From the NCBI GenBank assembly GCA_018702715.1, contig JABIYQ010000347.1:1-6588 (forward strand): a DNA stretch of 6,588 bases. The letters run 5' to 3'. The position numbers were made by a program, and so were the translations under genes. The notes under the pieces were generated by a model, which saw nothing but the letters and a program-made list of their open reading frames with translations, did no database searches and had not been told where the DNA came from. Below are positions 1-5,306 of the stretch, in pieces. The stretch comes from Desulfobacula sp. Lineage in GTDB: Bacteria > Desulfobacterota > Desulfobacteria > Desulfobacterales > Desulfobacteraceae. The number at the start of each line of letters is the position of its first letter. Position 1 is the stretch's first letter.

Positions 1-857
1 TGACCGATGGCCTGAAAATCGATAATTGACCTCTGGAATTGGGATCTTTCCCTGGCATGGTTCAGTGCCTTTAGGAAAGCTCCTTCGCAATTTCCCAATG
101 CCTGAGCTCCTATCTCAATACGACTTTCATCCAGGAAGTCAAGGACATTCAGAAGTCCCCTTCCTCTTTTTCCTAAAATATTTTCCTTGGGAACCCGGAC
201 ATCATCAAAATAAAGTTCTGCCGTGTTGGAGGATCTCCACATCAGTTTTTTGTGCATGGGAACCGCTTTAAATCCAGGTGTTCCGGCTTCAACAAGGATA
301 CAGGAATATTCTGGCTTGCCATTGTCCTTTGTTCCGGTGATGGCCTGAACGGTTACGCCCATGGTCATATCACAGGCAGCATTGGTGATAAATATTTTCG
401 AACCGTTAATAACCCATTCATTTCCATCCAGAACAGCCGTTGTTTTACTGCCGCCGGCATCGGATCCCGCCAATGGTTCTGTGAGTCCAAATCCCCACAG
501 GCCTTCCCCTGAACACAATCTGGGTAGATATTTTTGTTTTTGTTCTTCCGTCCCAAAATAGTAGATGGGGCCAATGCCTAAAGAATTACCCGCTGCAATG
601 GTAGCGGCCTGGGAGCCGTCAATCCTGGCAATTTCTTCAACACCTATAATGTATGAAATATAATCCATTTCCTGGCCGTCATACTTTTCTGAAACAAACA
701 TGCCAAAAAGACCGATTTCTCCCATTTTTCGAGTCAGGTCTGCAGAAAATTCTTCTTTTTCGTCAAGTTCTCCTGCAATGGGTGCGATCTCTTTTTGGGC
801 AAACTTTCTGACTTCCCGCCGGATCATTTCCTGTTCTTTGGTAAGGTCAAAATCCAC
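1..857 (-). CDS. Acyl-CoA dehydrogenase, N-terminal 285 residues (3' end of gene outside window)
   Basis: FAD-dependent acyl-CoA dehydrogenase, which makes the alpha-beta double bond in an acyl-CoA and passes electrons to electron-transfer flavoprotein in the cytoplasm. The reading frame is open from GTG at 857 to the left window edge. Residues 1-117 look like the helical N-terminal domain. Residues 124-136 (GLTEPLAGSDAGG) match the family signature whose Thr/Ser contact the FAD. Residues 145-225 are the beta domain, ending in the usual F-D-D-V-x-V-P segment at 217-223. The C-terminal helical domain begins near 230 and is cut, so the catalytic Glu expected near residue 365 cannot be seen. The GTG start is chosen because AAGGAGG lies 6 nt upstream and the protein then begins with the usual F-x-L-T-x-E-Q. 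It is divergent from the TetR gene, which suggests shared control. Substrate is unknown; butyryl-, isobutyryl- or 2-methylbutyryl-CoA would fit the neighbours. Odd point: the Gly usual in the K-x-G-x-R stretch is Met206. Confidence 0.95.
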   Translation of the reverse strand, partial: MDFDLTKEQEMIRREVRKFAQKEIAPIAGELDEKEEFSADLTRKMGEIGLFGMFVSEKYDGQEMDYISYIIGVEEIARIDGSQAATIAAGNSLGIGPIYYFGTEEQKQKYLPRLCSGEGLWGFGLTEPLAGSDAGGSKTTAVLDGNEWVINGSKIFITNAACDMTMGVTVQAITGTKDNGKPEYSCILVEAGTPGFKAVPMHKKLMWRSSNTAELYFDDVRVPKENILGKRGRGLLNVLDFLDESRIEIGAQALGNCEGAFLKALNHARERSQFQRSIIDFQAIG

Positions 858-863
858 CCTGCG

Positions 864-870
864 CCTCCTT
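864..870 (-). promoter_or_regulatory. Ribosome binding site deciding the GTG start of the acyl-CoA dehydrogenase
   Basis: Read on the minus strand, AAGGAGG is followed by 6 nt (CGCAGG) and then GTG at 857-855. It is a near-perfect Shine-Dalgarno and supports a GTG start. Confidence 0.8.
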
Positions 871-938
871 TATATTATACGTTATTTTGTTTTTGCTCAT
901 GGTTTTTAACGTTAAAACTGCGCACAATTTTAGAAAAC

Positions 939-956
939 TGATCGAGCGCTCAGTCT
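939..956 (-). promoter_or_regulatory. Probable TetR-family operator 1 (dehydrogenase side)
   Basis: Read on the minus strand it is AGACTGAGCGCTCGATCA, with the perfect 8-bp core GAGCGCTC at 944-951. It matches operator 2 (1060-1077) at 16 of 18 positions when the two are read in opposite directions, so each copy has the same orientation relative to its own gene. It lies about 9-11 nt downstream of the predicted -10 of the dehydrogenase promoter, over or just after the expected transcription start, where a bound dimer would block transcription. That the neighbouring TetR protein is the binder is inference from adjacency and duplication. Confidence 0.72.
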
Positions 957-965
957 ATACCCAAG

Positions 966-995
966 ATACTATATTTAAAGAGATTATTTTGTCAA
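966..995 (-). promoter_or_regulatory. Predicted sigma70-type promoter of the acyl-CoA dehydrogenase gene
   Basis: On the minus strand a consensus -35 TTGACA (995-990) is followed after 16 nt by TATAGT (973-968), or after 18 nt by TAGTAT (971-966). The expected start falls near 955-962, beside operator 1, leaving a 5' leader of roughly 100 nt before the GTG. Predicted from motif match only. Confidence 0.62.
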
Positions 996-1025
996 ATGCT
1001 TTTTTGATTGATAATGAATATTTTC

Positions 1026-1053
1026 TTGACAAGTTATTGAATAAATGTAAAAA
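1026..1053 (+). promoter_or_regulatory. Predicted sigma70-type promoter of the TetR gene
   Basis: A consensus -35 TTGACA (1026-1031) is followed after 16 nt by TAAAAA (1048-1053), a 4-of-6 match to the -10 consensus. The -10 is weak, so the exact start is uncertain, but the expected +1 near 1060 coincides with the first base of operator 2. Its -35 is 30 bp from the -35 of the divergent promoter, giving a back-to-back arrangement. Confidence 0.5.
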
Positions 1054-1059
1054 AAACTA

Positions 1060-1077
1060 TGACTGAGCGCTCGTTCA
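1060..1077 (+). promoter_or_regulatory. Probable TetR-family operator 2 (autoregulatory side)
   Basis: TGACTGAGCGCTCGTTCA is an 18-bp imperfect palindrome with 14 of 18 symmetric positions and the perfect core GAGCGCTC (1065-1072). The TGA...TCA ends and TGA-type half-sites recall operators of FadR-like TetR regulators of fatty-acid degradation. It lies just downstream of the predicted TetR-gene -10 and 50 bp before the TTG start, so it is placed for negative autoregulation. Confidence 0.72.
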
Positions 1078-1113
1078 AATTTCATTAACAGCAGGCTTAG
1101 GCTTAATATAGAG

Positions 1114-1120
1114 AAGGGAG
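1114..1120 (+). promoter_or_regulatory. Ribosome binding site deciding the TTG start of the TetR gene
   Basis: AAGGGAG lies 7 nt before TTG at 1128-1130. No ATG or GTG with a comparable site exists between here and the start of the DNA-binding domain, so the rare TTG start is the best choice. Confidence 0.7.
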
Positions 1121-1127
1121 CGACCAT

Positions 1128-1778
1128 TTGGAAAGAATTCAAAAATTCAAGAACAAAAAAAAAGATGTAGAGGTCCCTACACAAATTAAAAACCCTGAAC
1201 TTGTCAGGGAAAGAAGACGCCAGATTATTGATTCAACGGTGACCCTTTTTATTGAGCATGGATATCACAAGACAACGACAAGGATGATTGCAAAGGCATC
1301 AAATTTTTCCATTGGTTCTTTATATGAATATGTCAGCTCTAAAGAAGACTTGCTGTATCTTGTGTGCAAAACCATTCATGAGGAAGTACGGGATGCCGTT
1401 GAAAAAGCTTTGGCAGATACAGATCAAGAAAAAGAAAGACTTGCATCGGCAATACGGCAATATTTTTATGTTTGTGATAAACTAGGAGATCACATTCTTC
1501 TCATGTACCAGGTAACACAATTTTTACCGGAAAAATGGAAAGAGGATGTCCTTGTGAACGAGTTGAATATTACAGATATTTTTATTAATGCGCTGTCCTC
1601 TTTGACAGGGAAAAATAAATTTCCAATGCTGGATGACAAAACAATTAATCTGGTGGGCCACAATATCTCAGTATTGGGTCAGATGTGGGCCTTTCGAAGA
1701 TGGCATGTTCAACAAAATTTTACCATTGAGGAATATATTAAAATTCAAACTAATTTTATTCTTGGACTCATATTTTAA
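1128..1778 (+). CDS. TetR/AcrR-family transcriptional regulator, likely acyl-CoA-responsive repressor
   Basis: 216-residue one-domain-plus-ligand-pocket repressor of normal TetR length. The N-terminal DNA-binding domain spans about residues 28-76: helix 1 R-R-Q-I-I-D-S-T-V-x-L-F (31-41), G-Y-x-K-T-T-T (45-51), and the helix-turn-helix from residue 51 to the signature S-I-G-S-L-Y-E-Y-V-S-S-K-E-D-L (61-75). Residues 80-216 are the all-helical ligand-binding and dimerisation region, too divergent to name a ligand by eye. Residues 1-22 form a lysine-rich extension before the fold. It starts at TTG behind AAGGGAG. It lies divergent from an acyl-CoA dehydrogenase and upstream of icmF, the layout of FadR/PsrA/LiuQ-like regulators of acyl-CoA catabolism, and the two GAGCGCTC palindromes in the divergent region are its probable sites. 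Family call is firm; ligand and regulon are inference. Confidence 0.93.
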   Translation: MERIQKFKNKKKDVEVPTQIKNPELVRERRRQIIDSTVTLFIEHGYHKTTTRMIAKASNFSIGSLYEYVSSKEDLLYLVCKTIHEEVRDAVEKALADTDQEKERLASAIRQYFYVCDKLGDHILLMYQVTQFLPEKWKEDVLVNELNITDIFINALSSLTGKNKFPMLDDKTINLVGHNISVLGQMWAFRRWHVQQNFTIEEYIKIQTNFILGLIF

Positions 1779-1790
1779 TTGAATAAAATT
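1752..1790 (+). terminator. Weak AT-rich inverted repeat across the TetR stop codon, possible terminator
   Basis: AATTTTATTC (1752-1761) is perfectly complementary to GAATAAAATT (1781-1790), with a 19-nt loop that contains the last codons and the TAA stop. The stem is almost all A-T and no U-run follows closely, so termination would be inefficient at best. Confidence 0.25.
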
Positions 1791-1826
1791 GTAATTGTTT
1801 AGCCCGTTAAAAGATGTTATCTCAAA

Positions 1827-1895
1827 GCCCTGTCTGATGGATATTTGCAGGAGGTTAAGCGTTTAGCATCGAAACAAATATCCATCGGATAGGGC
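1827..1895 (+). repeat. Long imperfect inverted repeat: 21-bp stem, 27-nt loop
   Basis: Bases 1827-1847 pair with 1875-1895 without a break: 19 Watson-Crick pairs plus G1832-U1890 and U1835-G1887. Both imperfections are G-U pairs in the plus-strand transcript (they would be A-C mismatches in the other strand), so the structure is intact only in RNA made in the tetR-to-icmF direction. The loop (1848-1874) displays AGGAGG at 1849-1854 with no start codon close behind it. No U-run follows the 3' arm (it continues GGTTTCAAAC), so it is not a standard intrinsic terminator. It could be a processing or stability hairpin, a regulatory leader element, or a short mobile palindrome; the sequence does not decide. 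Confidence 0.7.
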
Positions 1896-1923
1896 GGTTT
1901 CAAACATAAGAGCTGAATAGTTA

Positions 1924-1937
1924 CATAAAATTTTATG
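1924..1937. promoter_or_regulatory. Perfect 14-bp AT-rich palindrome upstream of icmF
   Basis: CATAAAATTTTATG is its own reverse complement. It sits about 80 nt before the icmF start, just upstream of a -10-like TATAAG (1955-1960) that has no convincing -35. It could be an operator for an unidentified dimeric regulator, or a chance product of AT-rich DNA. It does not resemble the GAGCGCTC operators. Confidence 0.3.
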
Positions 1938-1969
1938 CTGTTTTAATTATAGAATATAAGCCATGTTTC

Positions 1970-1996
1970 ATGAGGTCAAACTCCCGAAGACCTTAT
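1970..1996 (+). other. Small leader hairpin just upstream of the icmF ribosome binding site
   Basis: Bases 1970-1977 (ATGAGGTC) pair with 1989-1996 (GACCTTAT), eight pairs including one G-U, around an 11-nt loop. The 3' arm ends two bases before the AAAGGAG region, so folding would sit immediately next to ribosome entry. Short and of modest stability; function is unproven. Confidence 0.3.
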
Positions 1997-1998
1997 TA

Positions 1999-2004
1999 AA
2001 GGAG
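1999..2004 (+). promoter_or_regulatory. icmF ribosome binding site with three candidate starts
   Basis: AAGGAG is followed by in-frame GTG (2007, 2-nt gap), TTG (2010, 5-nt gap) and ATG (2016, 11-nt gap). The GTG is too close. ATG is preferred by codon and by resemblance of the N-terminus to other IcmF proteins, but TTG has the better spacing. Confidence 0.65.
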
Positions 2005-2015
2005 AAGTGTTGAGT

Positions 2016-5000
2016 ATGGAAATCCAAAGTTATACCCCCAGTCATTCTATTAAGATTGTCACTGCCACATCGCTTTTTGACGGTCATGATGCTGCCATAA
2101 ATATAATGAGAAGAATTTTGCAGGATACGGGTGCAGAAGTGATCCATATAGGCCATAACAGGTCTGCAAAGGAAGTTGTGGATGCAGCCATTGAAGAAGA
2201 TGCCCAGGGTATTGCCGTATCCAGCTACCAGGGTGGGCATATCGAATATTTTAAGTATATGGTGGACCTTTTAAAAGAAAAAGGCGGATCCCATATTAAG
2301 ATTTTTGGCGGTGGCGGTGGGGTTATCATTCCCATGGAAATGGATGAGCTGCATGCCTATGGCGTGACAAGAATTTATTCTCCTGAAGATGGATCAATTA
2401 TGGGGCTTCAAGGCATGATCAATGATATGATGCAGTCCATGGATGTCCCTTGTGTTGATTATGAAAAGCTTGATTATGAGCAACTGACCCTGGACAATAA
2501 ATATGTGACGGCAAATTTTATTTCTGCAGTTCAGGAAGCCAAAGCCAATGACAAAGATACATTTAACAAAATCATTTTTAATATTAATAAGCTTGCAGAT
2601 AAAAAAGATGTTCCTGTCATTGGATTAACAGGAACAGGCGGGGCAGGAAAGTCCTCTTTAACAGATGAATTGATTATCAGGATTTTAAGGGATCTAAAAG
2701 ACATCAATATTGCCATTATCTCCTGTGATCCCTCCAGACGGAAGACAGGCGGTGCCCTTCTGGGAGACAGGATCAGAATGAATTCCATAGAAACAGGCCG
2801 GGTTTATATGCGGTCCCTTGCAACAAGACGTTCCCAGACAGAGCTTCCAGAGGCCTTACCCGATGCCATCAGCGTGGTCAAGGCAGCAGGTTATGATATG
2901 GTGATCGTTGAAACCGCCGGTATTGGCCAGGGGGATTCCAGGGTGGTTGACCTTGTGGATATGTCCATCTATGTTATGACGGCTGAATATGGCGCCCCTT
3001 CCCAGTTGGAAAAAATAGACATGCTGGATTATGCGGATATTGTAGTGGTGAACAAGTATGAGAAAAAAGGCAGCGAAGATGCCATACGGGATGTCAGAAA
3101 ACAGGTCCAGAGAAATCGCAAGGCATGGGATATGGATCCAAAGAGCCTGCCCGTGTATGGAACCATTGCCTCAAAATTTAATGATGACGGGATAACCGCA
3201 TTTTATCACGGGCTTTTAGACCTTATATCAGAAAAGAAAAATATCAAATTCAAATCATCTATTGTCCGGACGGGCATAAAAGAATCTTCTTCAAAAACCA
3301 TAATTATCCCCGGAGAAAGAACCCGATACCTTGCCGAGATCGCTGATTCAGTGAGACAATATCACACAACAACCCAAGACCAGTCAAAGGCTGTAAGAAA
3401 TCAATGGCATTTGACCGAGGCTTTAAAAACCCTTGAAGACAAAGGCCTATCGCAATTACCCAAAGCCCTGGAAAAATTTAAAGAAGCCATTGCAGATGCC
3501 ACCTCCTGTGTTGAGGATGAAACCCATAAGACCATTAAAGAGTTCGATACATGCAAAAATCGGTTTGGAAAAGATGAACTGGTGTACACCGTTCGGGATA
3601 AGGAATTTAAACTTCCTTTATACAGTCAATCTTTGTCCCATTCTAAAATTCCTAAAATTTCTCTTCCACAATTTATTGATCCCGGAGAACAGTATACATG
3701 GATGAGAAAAGAAAATTTTGCAGGTAATTTTCCTTATACGGCAGGCGTTTTCCCATTAAAAAGGGCAGATGAAGATCCTACCCGGATGTTTGCGGGAGAA
3801 GGCGGCCCCAAAGATACCAATAAACGGTTCAAACTTTTGTCACAAAGCTATCCTGCCAAACGATTGTCCACTGCTTTTGATTCGGTTACCCTTTACGGAT
3901 TTGACCCGGACACACGTCCTGATATTTACGGCAAAATAGGTACCTCCGGGGTGAGCATCTGCACTTTGGATGACGTAAAAGTTCTTTATGACGGGTTTGA
4001 TCTTTGTGCACCCAATACGTCTGTATCCATGACGATTAACGGTCCGGCCCCCATGATGCTGGCCATGTTTATGAACACGGCCATTGCCCAGCAGATGGAG
4101 GCATTTAAAGAAAAAAATGGTCGGGACCCGTCAAAAGAAGAAATGGAATCCATCAGGCAGTTTGCCTTGTCCAATGTACGCGGAACGGTACAGGCAGATA
4201 TTTTAAAAGAAGACCAGGGTCAAAACACCTGTATTTTTTCCATTGAATTTGCACTGAAAATGATGGGGGATATTCAGCAGTATTTTATTGATCATCAGGT
4301 TCAAAATTTTTATTCAGTCTCCATTTCAGGATATCATATTGCAGAAGCCGGTGCCAATCCCATTACCCAGCTTGCATTAACCCTGGCAAACGGGTTCACC
4401 TATGTGGAGTATTATCTTTCCCGCGGCATGGATATCGATACCTTTGCTCCTTCCCTTTCCTTTTTCTTTTCCAATGGTATGGATCCTGAATATACAGTGA
4501 TCGGTAGAGTGGCCAGACGGATTTGGGCTGTGGCCATGAAATATAAATATAAGGGAAATGAAAAATCACAGAAACTGAAATACCATATCCAGACCTCGGG
4601 TAGATCATTGCATAGTCAGGATATCCAGTTCAATGACATCAGAACCACCCTCCAGGGATTGTGCGCTATTTATGATAATTGTAACAGTCTTCATACCAAT
4701 GCCTTTGATGAAGCCATAACAACCCCTTCTGCAGAATCTGTGAGAAGGGCACTTGCTGTCCAATTGATTGTTAACCGGGAATGGGGACTTACCAAAAATG
4801 AAAATCCTTTACAGGGCAGTTTTATTGTGGATGAACTAACTGATCTTGTGGAGGAAGCCGTATTAATTGAATTTGAAAGGATCACGGAAAGAGGCGGTGT
4901 GTTGGGGGGAATGGAAACAGGATACCAGAGAGGTAAAATTCAGGAAGAATCCATTTACTATGAAAATCTGAAACATTCAGGCAAATATCCCATTATCGGG

Positions 5001-5285
5001 GTGAATACCTTTGAAGATCCGGATGCAAATTACGCAGAAATGGCAAATCATCTGGAGCTTGCACGGGCAACGGATGATCAAAAGGATGCTCAACTTGAAA
5101 GACTGAACGGTTTTAAAAAACAAAATTTAGATCAATCAGGCCAAGCGCTTGAGAGTTTAAAGCAGGCAGCATTAAATAATGAAAACATGTTTGAAAGATT
5201 AATGGAGACGGTCAAGGTTTGCAGTTTGGGAACAATCACCCATGCTTTGTATGAGGTGGGTGGAAAATACAGACGAAACATGTAA
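2016..5285 (+). CDS. icmF: Fused isobutyryl-CoA mutase IcmF (B12-binding, G-protein chaperone and mutase domains)
   Basis: Adenosylcobalamin-dependent carbon-skeleton mutase fused to its own GTPase chaperone; IcmF interconverts isobutyryl-CoA and n-butyryl-CoA, and less well isovaleryl- and pivalyl-CoA, in the cytoplasm. Numbering below counts from the GTG at 2007 (subtract 3 for the ATG at 2016). Residues about 14-145 are the B12-binding domain, with D25-G-H27 supplying the lower cobalt ligand His27, then S72-S-Y and the glycine run 101-105. Residues about 203-420 are the MeaB-like G domain: Walker A GTGGAGKS (209-216), E-T-A-G-I-G-Q (302-308), base-recognition N349-K-Y-E352. A linker follows, and about 560-1092 is the substrate-binding TIM-barrel with S-G-Y-H777. 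At the positions that are Tyr and Arg in methylmalonyl-CoA mutase it has Phe595 and Gln739, the isobutyryl-type pattern. Length is normal and it ends in Y-R-R-N-M like other IcmF. The thiolase follows after 21 nt. Confidence 0.96.
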   Translation: MEIQSYTPSHSIKIVTATSLFDGHDAAINIMRRILQDTGAEVIHIGHNRSAKEVVDAAIEEDAQGIAVSSYQGGHIEYFKYMVDLLKEKGGSHIKIFGGGGGVIIPMEMDELHAYGVTRIYSPEDGSIMGLQGMINDMMQSMDVPCVDYEKLDYEQLTLDNKYVTANFISAVQEAKANDKDTFNKIIFNINKLADKKDVPVIGLTGTGGAGKSSLTDELIIRILRDLKDINIAIISCDPSRRKTGGALLGDRIRMNSIETGRVYMRSLATRRSQTELPEALPDAISVVKAAGYDMVIVETAGIGQGDSRVVDLVDMSIYVMTAEYGAPSQLEKIDMLDYADIVVVNKYEKKGSEDAIRDVRKQVQRNRKAWDMDPKSLPVYGTIASKFNDDGITAFYHGLLDLISEKKNIKFKSSIVRTGIKESSSKTIIIPGERTRYLAEIADSVRQYHTTTQDQSKAVRNQWHLTEALKTLEDKGLSQLPKALEKFKEAIADATSCVEDETHKTIKEFDTCKNRFGKDELVYTVRDKEFKLPLYSQSLSHSKIPKISLPQFIDPGEQYTWMRKENFAGNFPYTAGVFPLKRADEDPTRMFAGEGGPKDTNKRFKLLSQSYPAKRLSTAFDSVTLYGFDPDTRPDIYGKIGTSGVSICTLDDVKVLYDGFDLCAPNTSVSMTINGPAPMMLAMFMNTAIAQQMEAFKEKNGRDPSKEEMESIRQFALSNVRGTVQADILKEDQGQNTCIFSIEFALKMMGDIQQYFIDHQVQNFYSVSISGYHIAEAGANPITQLALTLANGFTYVEYYLSRGMDIDTFAPSLSFFFSNGMDPEYTVIGRVARRIWAVAMKYKYKGNEKSQKLKYHIQTSGRSLHSQDIQFNDIRTTLQGLCAIYDNCNSLHTNAFDEAITTPSAESVRRALAVQLIVNREWGLTKNENPLQGSFIVDELTDLVEEAVLIEFERITERGGVLGGMETGYQRGKIQEESIYYENLKHSGKYPIIGVNTFEDPDANYAEMANHLELARATDDQKDAQLERLNGFKKQNLDQSGQALESLKQAALNNENMFERLMETVKVCSLGTITHALYEVGGKYRRNM

Positions 5286-5306
5286 AAATATAAGGAGATT
5301 ATAAGT

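Noticed and set aside
1167..1180. Imperfect palindrome GTAGAGGTCCCTAC inside the start of the TetR gene as a third operator
   Set aside because: It is coding sequence, only partly symmetric, and does not resemble the GAGCGCTC operators.
1851..1867. Integron attC-like GTTAAGC/GTTTAGC motifs
   Set aside because: Both motifs lie in the hairpin loop rather than at the ends of the stem, in direct rather than inverted orientation, and no integron cassette context exists.
1827..1895. Intrinsic terminator for the TetR gene
   Set aside because: The stem is very strong but there is no U-run after the 3' arm and the 27-nt loop is far larger than in typical terminators.
1779..2015. Cobalamin riboswitch before the B12-dependent icmF
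   Set aside because: No B12-box-like conserved segment or multi-helix arrangement could be recognised; the gap is also shorter and more AT-rich than a typical cobalamin riboswitch leader.
4396..4608. Open frames on the minus strand inside icmF and thiolase, and in other frames over the dehydrogenase
   Set aside because: They overlap strongly supported genes, have no family resemblance and no convincing ribosome binding sites; they are shadows of the real frames.
2016..5285. Annotation as methylmalonyl-CoA mutase
   Set aside because: The domain order (B12 domain first, G domain in the middle, mutase last) and the Phe595/Gln739 pair are those of IcmF, not of methylmalonyl-CoA mutase, where the B12 domain is at the C-terminus and the residues are Tyr and Arg.
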